This document shows, piece after piece, positions 37,638-46,090 of a stretch of 64,000 nucleotides of DNA. Numbering within the stretch: the stretch's first letter is position 1; each line of letters starts with the position of its first letter. Source of the stretch: an uncultured Prevotellaceae bacterium (GTDB lineage Bacteria; Bacteroidota; Bacteroidia; Bacteroidales; Bacteroidaceae); assembly GCA_902769805.1 (NCBI GenBank), contig CACXQL010000005.1, positions 62,001 through 126,000 on the forward strand, read 5' to 3'. Below the pieces are notes generated by a model, which worked only from the letters and a program-made list of their open reading frames with translations, was not told the origin of the DNA and did no database searches. The position numbers and the translations under genes are program-made.

Positions 37638-40600
37638 TTAGAATTTAACCTTCAGACCGAATGTATAGATGCGCTGAGAAGGATAACGGTAGTTATCAAG
37701 TCCCTGCAGAATCACACTCTGTCCCTGAGCACCGATTTCGGGATCGTATCCCTCATATTTGCTAATCGTGAAGAGGTTCTGGACATTACCATAAACCTGT
37801 ACCCATTCGAGTTTCAGTGGAGCCAACCACTTCTTTGGCAGGTTCCAGGCAAGAGAGAGGGTCTTCAGTCTGACATAGGAGCCATTCTCCACGAAACGGT
37901 CGCTGACACGGTTGTTGTCGTTCATGCTGGTACCTGCGGCACTGATACGCTGTACACTTGCCGTGGATGCGTTAGACACATAGACATTCGTGATGTCGTT
38001 AGCAGAACCTTCCGGGTTATACAAACTAACACGGGCATAGTTGGCAACATCACTCATCTTGTTACCATAACCCTGCGTGTTGGTGTGCTCCATACGTACA
38101 ATATTATAAATATCACCGCCTACACTTCCGTTAAGGAAGAAGCTCAGTTCGAAGTCACGCCATGTAATGGTATTGTTCAAACCAAAGGTGAAATCTGGAT
38201 TAGGATCACCAATATAGGTTCTATCTGCTGATGTTATCTTTCCATCGCCATTGATGTCTTCAAAAATGTAGTCACCAACCCATATCCTGTTCTGTGCTAT
38301 TTCATACATAGCACCATTCTCACCTTCCTCAGCAGGACGAGCCACTGGGACGCGAGCACCAGTAGCATCAAGTAAGAACTCACCTTTTGCATTTTTCTGA
38401 TAGAAGTCATCCTCGCAGGTAAACATACCGATAACCTTGTATCCGTAGAAACGGCCTACAGGACCACCCACTTCTGATAACGTATATGTATTGGTGCCTA
38501 TCGAACCAGCAATCGTCGAACCATCGCTATTCAAACGGGTCAGTTTATTGCGGTTGATAGAGAGTGTAGCACCTGTACGCCACTGCAAGTCCTTCTTGGA
38601 GATATTCACAGTATTCAAAGTAAACTCAATACCAGTATTGCGGATAGCACCTGTATTCACCCATGGAGCAGACATTCCCATCCAGTCATTATTAATGACG
38701 TATGAAGGAAGTGATGCCTGCATCAACAGGTTGTCAGTATTCTTGTAATACCAGTCAACAATAAACTCAATACGGTTGTTCAGGAAAGAAAGGTCAAGAC
38801 CGATGTTCCAAGCCTTCGTACTCTCCCATTTCAGATTGGCATTGGAGAAATTACCAGGATAATAACCAGTACCCCATGCGGTGGCGGTGTTAGCCATGAT
38901 AGCGCCATAGGCATAAGATCCAGCACTCTGGTTACCCACATGACCCCATCCGAGACGAAGTTTCATGTTGCTGAGCCATGAAGATGTTTTCTGCATGAAA
39001 GGCTCATTGCTGATACGCCAGGCAAGCGCAGCAGAGGGGAACCAACCCCAACGGTTATTCTTACCAAATGATGTGGAACCGTCGGTACGAAGTGTTGCCG
39101 TGAACAAGTAGCGGTCCAGCAGGTTATAGTTCAAACGTCCGAAGTAAGACTCAATACCCCACTCCGTTCCGTCATCACCATTATTGGTTGATGTGGAAGA
39201 GTCACCCACGTTCAGAGAGTGGATAGCATCAGAGATATACCCTTTACGGGTACCGCTCAAAGACTCCCAGTTACCCCACTGTGACTCATGACCTAACATG
39301 ACAGAGAAGTGGTGGTCGCTCTTGATGTCGAAGTTATAGGTAGCATACTGTTTGAATGTGCCATACTTGCTCATAGACTTCGTACGGGTAGAGTTTGACT
39401 CTACCATGATGCTTCCATAGGTATACTCCGGTACGAAATAGTAGGTATTATTCCAACCTCTGCTTCCACCGTACTCAACACGGACATTCAAGCCCTTCAA
39501 TGGAGTCAGGCTGGCAAAGACATTATAGTCCAGCTGATAGTTGTCTGTCTTGTTCTCCTTCATATTCGCCTCGAAGATCGGGTTGCTGTAATAGGTAGCA
39601 AAATCATTCACCTCGGGAACGCCATAAGATCCGTCAGGATTACGGGGAGCCACATCAGGGAACTGGCTCAACGCGGTAGAGATCACATTACTCTCTGTGA
39701 ACGTGATCACCTGCTTGGTGTTCGCAAAAGCGACATTCGTACCAATCTGCAACCAGTCAGTGATATTGGTATCGAAATTACCACGGAAGCTGGCACGTTT
39801 GAAGCCAGAACCGATACCGACACCATCCTGATCCAGGTAACCACCGGAGATAGAATAGTGCATATCCTTATTACCACCACTGACATTTACAGTATGGTTA
39901 TGCATGAAGGCTGTCTGGAACAGCTCACTCTGCCAGTCCGTACCATTAGTCAGCAACTCGGGATGCTTATAGTCCTCACGGGTACCCCATCCCTGGATGG
40001 CAGCACGTACATTATAGAAATCCGCATACTGAGGAAGATTCATCACGCTCAGTTTCTTGGGAATACTCTGCCAACCGAAATAGCCTTCATACTGAATCTT
40101 TGCCTTTCCTTCCTCACCACGCTTGGTAGTAATCAGAACGACACCGTTAGAAGCACGGGAACCGTAGATAGCCGTAGCAGAGGCATCCTTCAACACCTCA
40201 ATAGAAGTAATATCGGAAGGGTTGATGCTACTCAATACTGAGCTGCTGCCACTGGTATTACCACTTACCTGGATACCGTCAATAACATACAGAGGCTCGT
40301 TACCACTCAAGGAGTTGATACCACGGATCTGCACAGAGATACCACCACCAGGAGCACCAGAGTTCTGAGTCACCTGTACACCAGCGATACGTCCTTGCAT
40401 TGCCTGCTCCAAAGAAGTGTTGACACCTTGTTTAATGGCTTTCTCGTCAATACTGGACACAGAACCTGTCAAGTCAGAGCGTTTCATGACACCATAACCA
40501 ACAACGACAACTTGTTCCAACATGTTGACATCCTCAGCAATCTGAATGTCGAGCTGGCCGCCCTTTGTAACCTTTACCTGTTTAGTCTGATAACCGACAT

Positions 40601-40853
40601 AAGAGACTTCGATAGTGGCACCAGAGGCTACAGACATCTTGTAATTACCCATGGCATCAGTAATAGTGCCTCCCGAGGCACCTTTTACCTTCACTGTCGC
40701 ACCAATGACTTCCTCGCCAGTATTGGCATCTGTCACTGTTCCTGAGATGTTCACATTCTGTGCCAACGCACATAGCGGGAACATCATCATCAAGAGTACT
40801 ATGCATTTGATCCTCACAAACACACAGCTTACAGATTTGATAGTTTTGCTCAT
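37638..40853 (-). CDS. SusC/RagA-family TonB-linked outer-membrane receptor
   Basis: A 1071-residue outer-membrane transporter beginning MSKTIKSVSCVFVRIKCIVL; a longer open reading to 40934 runs across the promoter and is rejected. After the signal peptide comes a carboxypeptidase-like regulatory domain (NISGTVTDANTGEEVIGATVKVKG ... VSYVGYQTKQVKV), a plug (GYGVMKRSDLTGSVSSI, AMQGRIAGVQVTQNSGAPGGG, PLYVIDGIQVSG, ATAIYGSRASNGVVLITTK), and a barrel ending in RIYTFGLKVKF. It imports oligosaccharides across the outer membrane with TonB energy. First gene of the mannan unit. Confidence 0.94.
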   Translation of the reverse strand: MSKTIKSVSCVFVRIKCIVLLMMMFPLCALAQNVNISGTVTDANTGEEVIGATVKVKGASGGTITDAMGNYKMSVASGATIEVSYVGYQTKQVKVTKGGQLDIQIAEDVNMLEQVVVVGYGVMKRSDLTGSVSSIDEKAIKQGVNTSLEQAMQGRIAGVQVTQNSGAPGGGISVQIRGINSLSGNEPLYVIDGIQVSGNTSGSSSVLSSINPSDITSIEVLKDASATAIYGSRASNGVVLITTKRGEEGKAKIQYEGYFGWQSIPKKLSVMNLPQYADFYNVRAAIQGWGTREDYKHPELLTNGTDWQSELFQTAFMHNHTVNVSGGNKDMHYSISGGYLDQDGVGIGSGFKRASFRGNFDTNITDWLQIGTNVAFANTKQVITFTESNVISTALSQFPDVAPRNPDGSYGVPEVNDFATYYSNPIFEANMKENKTDNYQLDYNVFASLTPLKGLNVRVEYGGSRGWNNTYYFVPEYTYGSIMVESNSTRTKSMSKYGTFKQYATYNFDIKSDHHFSVMLGHESQWGNWESLSGTRKGYISDAIHSLNVGDSSTSTNNGDDGTEWGIESYFGRLNYNLLDRYLFTATLRTDGSTSFGKNNRWGWFPSAALAWRISNEPFMQKTSSWLSNMKLRLGWGHVGNQSAGSYAYGAIMANTATAWGTGYYPGNFSNANLKWESTKAWNIGLDLSFLNNRIEFIVDWYYKNTDNLLMQASLPSYVINNDWMGMSAPWVNTGAIRNTGIEFTLNTVNISKKDLQWRTGATLSINRNKLTRLNSDGSTIAGSIGTNTYTLSEVGGPVGRFYGYKVIGMFTCEDDFYQKNAKGEFLLDATGARVPVARPAEEGENGAMYEIAQNRIWVGDYIFEDINGDGKITSADRTYIGDPNPDFTFGLNNTITWRDFELSFFLNGSVGGDIYNIVRMEHTNTQGYGNKMSDVANYARVSLYNPEGSANDITNVYVSNASTASVQRISAAGTSMNDNNRVSDRFVENGSYVRLKTLSLAWNLPKKWLAPLKLEWVQVYGNVQNLFTISKYEGYDPEIGAQGQSVILQGLDNYRYPSQRIYTFGLKVKF

Positions 40854-40921
40854 AATTATTTTATTAGTAGTGATCTTATTTTTGTTATGGACCCATTTTA
40901 GTATGAGGGCTTTTCGTGATG

Positions 40922-40953
40922 CAAAGCTAAGCAAAAAAAATTATCTTCGCAAA
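40922..40953 (-). promoter_or_regulatory. Bacteroidetes promoter of the SusC-led mannan operon
   Basis: On the minus strand TTTG (40950-40953) and TAGCTTTG (40922-40929) are 20 bases apart, leaving a leader of about 60 bases before the SusC ATG at 40853. The sequence around it is very A/T-rich with long A runs. Nothing else is evident in the 173-base gap. Confidence 0.65.
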
Positions 40954-41026
40954 AAAAATATCAAAAAAAACACAGAATAGCGATAAAAGTATCACAAATA
41001 ATCATCAAAGTATCATCGCATTTGCA

Positions 41027-41863
41027 CTATTGGTGGTATTTTATCAATCCTTCTATGGGAGTTTTCAATATTTGCCCCATCTGATATCCTTCTTCCATTA
41101 CAGTCTCACGGAACTCCTGCTGATAGTACCAAGCAATACTACCTACGGCTTGAATAGATAAGTCTTTCCTCTGATATTGAACGATGTTACGCTGAAAGAA
41201 CATTCTGAAGTTGTCTTTCACCAGCTTCCGTAGTAACACATTATCAAGATGTTGATGAATAAAAGACGACGTAGAAGCAAGAAAGCGATTAGCAAGTGGT
41301 TCTCTATACACCTTATTTATAATAAGGGGCATCGTCAGTCCTGTCTCCTTCATATATAGCTCACGAATCTCCACAAACTGCGGGTCTTTGAAGATTGCAT
41401 TCATAAAGAGTCTTCCTAACACAGCACCACTGCCCTCATCTCCGAGAACATAACCGAGTGGAGGCGTATTCTGTACGATTTTTTCACCATCATACAGACA
41501 AGAGTTTGCTCCAGTGCCCAAAATACAGGCTATACCCTCTTCCCTACCGCAAAGGGCTCTGGCTGCTCCTAAGAGATCGCTTTCAAGGAAGATTGTTCCA
41601 GAAGAAAATGTCTTCTTGAATAGAGCATTCATACGCAGCTTCTGTTCTTCCCGCAAGCCACTGCCATAGAAATAGAGAGTTAAGACAGGAGAGTTGAAAG
41701 TGGAAAGATGAGGTAGCAACTCATCTTGCAGGATAGTTATAATCGTAGCATCATCTTGATGAAAGGGATTGATTCCTTGTGTCTGAAATTTTCCTAACAC
41801 CATTCCATTCTCTACCAATGCCCAGTCGGTCTTGGTACTTCCACTGTCTGCTATAAGTTTCAT
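41027..41863 (-). CDS. BadF/BadG-family ATPase, N-acetylglucosamine-kinase-like
   Basis: A 278-residue sugar-kinase-fold protein. The phosphate-1 motif ADSGSTKTDWALVENG, the adenosine and phosphate-2 region CILGTGANSCLYDGE, and YVLGDEGSGAVLGRLFMNA match the BadF/BadG/BcrA/BcrD family members annotated as N-acetylglucosamine kinases. It probably phosphorylates an amino sugar in the cytoplasm (wall recycling). It lies upstream of the SusC promoter in the same direction but has no evident tie to mannan use. It is divergent from the MscS gene. Confidence 0.8.
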   Translation of the reverse strand: MKLIADSGSTKTDWALVENGMVLGKFQTQGINPFHQDDATIITILQDELLPHLSTFNSPVLTLYFYGSGLREEQKLRMNALFKKTFSSGTIFLESDLLGAARALCGREEGIACILGTGANSCLYDGEKIVQNTPPLGYVLGDEGSGAVLGRLFMNAIFKDPQFVEIRELYMKETGLTMPLIINKVYREPLANRFLASTSSFIHQHLDNVLLRKLVKDNFRMFFQRNIVQYQRKDLSIQAVGSIAWYYQQEFRETVMEEGYQMGQILKTPIEGLIKYHQ

Positions 41864-41886
41864 CGTTCTGTTCTTCTATTTTTTTG

Positions 41887-41894
41887 CAAATATA
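41887..41894 (-). promoter_or_regulatory. Candidate -7 box for the kinase gene
   Basis: CAAATATA reads TATATTTG on the minus strand, 23 bases before the ATG at 41863. No -33 TTTG is clear. It lies close to the opposite-facing box at 41918. Confidence 0.35.
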
Positions 41895-41917
41895 GGAATT
41901 TATTCCCAATTATTTCG

Positions 41918-41925
41918 TATCTTTG
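41918..41925 (+). promoter_or_regulatory. Candidate -7 box for the MscS-type gene
   Basis: TATCTTTG matches TAnnTTTG, 23 bases before the ATG at 41949. The -33 region is A/T-rich without a clean TTTG. Confidence 0.45.
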
Positions 41926-41948
41926 CCGAAAATTTGACAGAAACGACA

Positions 41949-44273
41949 ATGAAGAAGTTACTCCTTATCATAATATTATTGACAGGAACGCTCTGTGCAC
42001 ATGCCGTGCTCAAGGAAAAAGACCTTCCTCAGACTTTACAGATTCTGCGTTTTGAGCTATCAACCTACCATCGGGAACTCACTCAGATGCTAGAGATGAA
42101 CAAAAAGCAGAGTGAGACTGTCAGGAACGAGTTGATGTCCACCATGCAGAAAGCGAATCAGAACTCGCTGATGCTCTATTCACAAAAGCAGGAGTATGTG
42201 TTTGACCTGACCTATGCCTGCCATGAGGCAACAGAGCAATACCGTGCCTTCCAACGTCAAAAAGTGCCATTCAAGGCATTCCTCACCAAGGCAGATGCAG
42301 ATATTGCAAGATACGACTCCCTTATTAACGTCCTGAAAGCCATGCCTATCCGAACGTTAGACAATCGCGCAAAGATTGACCGTAATGTCTGTCTGACACT
42401 CGCCTCTAACATCCGAAACTCGCTGGAAGAAAACCGTTCCACCATGCAGGACTATATTCATTATTATAATATTTCGGAAGAACGGCTCTCTTATCTAAAT
42501 AACTATGCTCAGAAACGATATAACGATATCCAAACGAGCATCTTCAAAAACGGCGGAGAGAATTATTTCGACATCATTAAAGGATGGAAACGCCAATGGC
42601 AGATGATGTGTAGGACGGTAACCAAGAAATATAAGCCCAATGCGTTCTCACAATGGGATAGCCGATGGATGTTCGGATTACTCATCTCCATTATCCTCTA
42701 TGCTATCATTGCATCCATTCTCAACCTTATTTTTATTCGTTATGTCGTTCCAAAACGGTTCAGGACCGAGGAATTCATGAAAAAGCGCGGATGCACTACC
42801 ATGGCGACAACTACAGTGACATTTGCCATCATTCTCGGTATAGCTCTTGCCCTTGCCAATCAGAATTTCATCATCATGGCAAGTAACCTGTTAGTAGGAT
42901 TCGCATGGCTGATGGGTGTGATTCTTATTTCTCTACTACTGCGTGTCAAAGGTGACCAGATCAAGAGTACCTTTCGCATCTATACCCCACTGATGGCTGT
43001 CAGCTTCCTCGTCATCGTATTCCGTATCATCCTGATACCAAATGAATTGGTGAACATGTTATTCCCGCCCATTCTGCTTATCTGCGCCATCTGGCAATGG
43101 AGCGTTATCGGACGGCACAACCAAAACATTCCACGATCAGACATGTTCTACAGCTACATCTCCCTTGTAGTGTTCATCGCTTCCGTCATCTGCTCTTGGG
43201 CAGGCTACACGCTGATGGCTGTACAGGCACTCATCTGGTGGACCATGCAGCTTACCTGCATCCTAACGATTACTTGTGCTCTTCAATATCTGAAGATATA
43301 TGGTTTTAGACATCGACTGGCAGTAAAGCCTATTACACAAACGTGGGCATACGACCTACTATATCAAGTGCTACTGCCCATCGCTGGAGTTGCATCCGTC
43401 ATGATTAGTATCTACTGGGCTGCCGATGTCTTCAACCTCAGTGACCTCTGCTGGAAGATTTTCAACACCAAGTTTGTCAATCTGTCTAACCTGAAAATAA
43501 GCATCATATCCCTTGCCATTGTTATCAGTCTGTGGTTCTTCTTCTCGTATGCCAGCAAGACTATCCTGAAACTGTTGCGGATGCATTACCAAATCAGCGA
43601 TCCGACAACGGCTGCCAGCAAGGAAGTGATGGGAAAGAATGTTATTCAGGTTATCATCTGGGGTGCTTGGTTTCTCATCGCGATGAGTATTCTCGGCATT
43701 TCTTTGCAATGGTTACTGGTTGTAACTGGAGGTTTGTCTACAGGTATCGGTTTTGCCTCGAAAGACATCATTGAGAATATCTACTACGGCATTACCCTGA
43801 TGGCAGGACGCATCAAGGTAGGTGACTGGATTCAGGTGGATGGCACAATGGGAAAAGTCACGAAAATCAGTTATACTTCTACTGTCGTGGAATCACTTTA
43901 TGGAGAGGTTATCACCTTCCAGAACTCCCAGTTGTTCACCAAGAACTACAAGAATCTCACCCGCAATCACGGCTATGTGCTTGCCGTTGTCAAATACAGT
44001 GTCGCCTATGGCAGCAACCTGCAACAAGTCATCGAATTAGTGGAGACTGCCGTCAACCTGATGAAACACAAGTGGATTGACAAGACCAAGAGAGCAAAGT
44101 CTGTGGTAGGTGAACTCGCTGATTCCGGTATCAACCTCAAATTATTCATATGGGTAGATGCTCCCAAGCAATCATATGCAATCAGTGACGTATTAAACAC
44201 CATCTACGATACTCTTAACCAAAACGGTATCGAAATACCTTACCCACAACAAGACGTACATATCAAATCGTAG
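41949..44273 (+). CDS. Large MscS-family mechanosensitive ion channel
   Basis: A 774-residue inner-membrane protein starting MKKLLLIIILLTGTLCAHA; upstream open codons cross the promoter and are not used. Residues to about 230 form a periplasmic helical, partly coiled-coil region (TYHRELTQMLEMNKKQSETVRNEL). Several membrane helices follow, and the last (LLVVTGGLSTGIGFASKDIIENIYYGITLMAG) lines the pore. The MscS beta domain is clear (IKVGDWIQVDGTMGKVTKISYTSTVV ... ITFQNSQLFTKNYKNLTRN). The size resembles the larger MscK/YjeP-like channels rather than E. coli MscS (286 residues). It would release solutes on osmotic downshock. Confidence 0.88.
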   Translation: MKKLLLIIILLTGTLCAHAVLKEKDLPQTLQILRFELSTYHRELTQMLEMNKKQSETVRNELMSTMQKANQNSLMLYSQKQEYVFDLTYACHEATEQYRAFQRQKVPFKAFLTKADADIARYDSLINVLKAMPIRTLDNRAKIDRNVCLTLASNIRNSLEENRSTMQDYIHYYNISEERLSYLNNYAQKRYNDIQTSIFKNGGENYFDIIKGWKRQWQMMCRTVTKKYKPNAFSQWDSRWMFGLLISIILYAIIASILNLIFIRYVVPKRFRTEEFMKKRGCTTMATTTVTFAIILGIALALANQNFIIMASNLLVGFAWLMGVILISLLLRVKGDQIKSTFRIYTPLMAVSFLVIVFRIILIPNELVNMLFPPILLICAIWQWSVIGRHNQNIPRSDMFYSYISLVVFIASVICSWAGYTLMAVQALIWWTMQLTCILTITCALQYLKIYGFRHRLAVKPITQTWAYDLLYQVLLPIAGVASVMISIYWAADVFNLSDLCWKIFNTKFVNLSNLKISIISLAIVISLWFFFSYASKTILKLLRMHYQISDPTTAASKEVMGKNVIQVIIWGAWFLIAMSILGISLQWLLVVTGGLSTGIGFASKDIIENIYYGITLMAGRIKVGDWIQVDGTMGKVTKISYTSTVVESLYGEVITFQNSQLFTKNYKNLTRNHGYVLAVVKYSVAYGSNLQQVIELVETAVNLMKHKWIDKTKRAKSVVGELADSGINLKLFIWVDAPKQSYAISDVLNTIYDTLNQNGIEIPYPQQDVHIKS

Positions 44274-44358
44274 TTTTTTACATTTTTATGTAAAATAATA
44301 CATATTTCCTTGCACGTATGGAAGAATTTTCCTATCTTTGCAAGGAAATATGTATTAT
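44274..44358 (+). repeat. Nested inverted repeats around the kdsA promoter
   Basis: A perfect 19-base inverted repeat pairs 44295-44313 (ATAATACATATTTCCTTGC) with 44340-44358, leaving a 26-base loop that holds most of the promoter spacer and -7 box. Upstream, directly after the MscS stop, TTTTACAT / ATGTAAAA with a 4-base loop forms a separate A/T-rich hairpin. The large repeat could be an operator pair, a tiny invertible segment or a stem-loop. Confidence 0.7.
44310..44340 (+). promoter_or_regulatory. Promoter of kdsA
   Basis: TTG at 44310-44312 and TATCTTTG at 44333-44340 are 20 bases apart, 27 bases before the ATG at 44367. Both elements touch the arms of the 19-base inverted repeat. Confidence 0.6.
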
Positions 44359-44366
44359 CACCAGAT

Positions 44367-45122
44367 ATGAAAAGTACGATTATCGCAGGCCCTTGTGTCA
44401 TTGAATCTGCCGAGTTGCTTGATACTGTAGCAGCCAAACTGGTGGATATTAACAAGAGACAGGGGACTGATATCATATTCAAAGCCTCTTTTGACAAGGC
44501 AAACCGTACCTCCATCAAATCCTTCCGTGGACCAGGTATTGATCACGGACTATTGATGCTGAGTGACATTAAGCAGAAATACGGATTGCGTATCCTTACA
44601 GATATTCATGAAGCATGGCAGGCTGAGCCGGCAGGACAAGTGGTAGACATCCTTCAAATCCCAGCTTTTCTCTGTCGCCAGACTGACTTGCTCATTGCTG
44701 CGGCAAAGACTGGTAAGACGGTCAATATCAAGAAAGCTCAGTTCTTAAGCGGAAAAGACATGCGCTATCCTGTGGAAAAAGCAAAAGAAGCTGGAGCACA
44801 GGATATATGGCTGACAGAGCGAGGTAATATGATGGGCTACAACAATCTGGTTGTGGACTTCAGGAATATTCCCGACATGCTGGAACTAGTGCCTACCGTC
44901 ATCATGGACTGTACACACAGTGTGCAGCGTCCTGGTGGTGCCGATGGAAAAACAGGCGGAGACCGTCGGTATGTACCACAAATGGCATTGGCAGCAAAGG
45001 CTTTTGGAGCTACAGGATGGTTCTTTGAGGTACATCCTGATCCTGACAAAGGGCTGAGCGATGCTGCCAATATGTTGGAGTTGGACAAACTGGAAGGACT
45101 CATTGAAAAACTGAAAGACTAA
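44367..45122 (+). CDS. kdsA: 3-deoxy-8-phosphooctulonate (Kdo-8-P) synthase
   Basis: A 251-residue cytoplasmic enzyme that joins arabinose-5-phosphate and phosphoenolpyruvate to make Kdo-8-phosphate for lipopolysaccharide. AGPCVIES at the N-terminus, FKASFDKANRTSIKSFRGPG, FLCRQTDLL, VNIKKAQFLSG, LTERGNMMGYNNLVVDFRN and DCTHSVQRPGG are KdsA landmarks. The start at 44367 is chosen because the longer reading crosses the promoter. Length is shorter than the E. coli enzyme (284) but includes both ends of the barrel. kdsD follows after one base. Confidence 0.93.
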   Translation: MKSTIIAGPCVIESAELLDTVAAKLVDINKRQGTDIIFKASFDKANRTSIKSFRGPGIDHGLLMLSDIKQKYGLRILTDIHEAWQAEPAGQVVDILQIPAFLCRQTDLLIAAAKTGKTVNIKKAQFLSGKDMRYPVEKAKEAGAQDIWLTERGNMMGYNNLVVDFRNIPDMLELVPTVIMDCTHSVQRPGGADGKTGGDRRYVPQMALAAKAFGATGWFFEVHPDPDKGLSDAANMLELDKLEGLIEKLKD

Positions 45123-45123
45123 A

Positions 45124-46071
45124 GTGACAGATAAAGAAAATGCCATACAGTGTATCAAGGATGAGGCACAAGCTGTGCTTGACCTGACATCCAAGATTGA
45201 CGACAACTTCGACCAAGCTGTTGAACTCATCATGCAGTGTAAGGGAAAAGTCATTGTGACTGGCGTAGGGAAAAGTGGACATATCGGAGCAAAGATTGCC
45301 GCCACTCTTGCCTCTACAGGAACTCCTTCTTTCTTTGTCAACCCTTTGGATGTATTCCATGGTGATTTAGGAGTCATGGCAAAAGGTGATGTGGTTCTCG
45401 CTATTTCCAATTCCGGACAGACGGACGAACTACTTCGTTTCATTCCAATGGTACTTCACATGGAGATACCCATCATTGCAATGAGCGGTAATCCACAGTC
45501 GCTACTTGCTAAATACTCTACCTGTCATATTAATGTAAGCGTAGAAAAAGAGGCTTGTCCATTGAACCTCGCTCCGACCAGCAGTACAACCGCTGCGTTA
45601 GTCATGGGAGATGCCCTTGCCATCGCCTTGATGGACAAACGACATTTCCAACCTCAGGATTTTGCCCAGTATCATCCTGGCGGAGAACTTGGGAAACGGC
45701 TTCTTACTACTGCCCAAGACGTAATGATTACAGAAAATTTACCTTTACTATCTCCTGAGATGCACTTAGGTGAAGCTATCATTTTGGTGAGCAAAGGAAA
45801 ACTGGGACTTGGTGTCGCTATAGAAAATGGTTGCGTCGTGGGAATAATTACCGACGGAGACATCCGCCGTGCCATGGAGCGATGGAAATCAGAATTCTTT
45901 GACAGAACTGTCGAAGACATCATGACACTTACGCCGAAAACAGTTACAGCGAAAACCAAGATTTCTGAAATACAGAAAATTATGAACAAGAACAAGATAC
46001 ACAATGTACTGGTCACAGATGAAACTAACAGGTTATTAGGTATCGTCGACCGATATGCATGTATTCTATAA
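45124..46071 (+). CDS. kdsD: Arabinose-5-phosphate isomerase (KpsF/GutQ family)
   Basis: A 315-residue enzyme that makes arabinose-5-phosphate from ribulose-5-phosphate, the substrate of KdsA. The SIS domain (about 40-170) shows GVGKSGHIGAKIAATLASTGTPSFFVNPLDVFHGDLG and ISNSGQTDELL; LAPTSSTTAALVMGDALAIAL and HPGGELGKRLL follow. Two CBS domains (about 200-315) complete the protein, ending GIVDRYACIL. It starts with GTG at 45124, one base after the kdsA stop. No better ATG is available before the SIS domain. Confidence 0.92.
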   Translation: MTDKENAIQCIKDEAQAVLDLTSKIDDNFDQAVELIMQCKGKVIVTGVGKSGHIGAKIAATLASTGTPSFFVNPLDVFHGDLGVMAKGDVVLAISNSGQTDELLRFIPMVLHMEIPIIAMSGNPQSLLAKYSTCHINVSVEKEACPLNLAPTSSTTAALVMGDALAIALMDKRHFQPQDFAQYHPGGELGKRLLTTAQDVMITENLPLLSPEMHLGEAIILVSKGKLGLGVAIENGCVVGIITDGDIRRAMERWKSEFFDRTVEDIMTLTPKTVTAKTKISEIQKIMNKNKIHNVLVTDETNRLLGIVDRYACIL

Positions 46072-46090
46072 TAAAGACAAAAGACAGACT

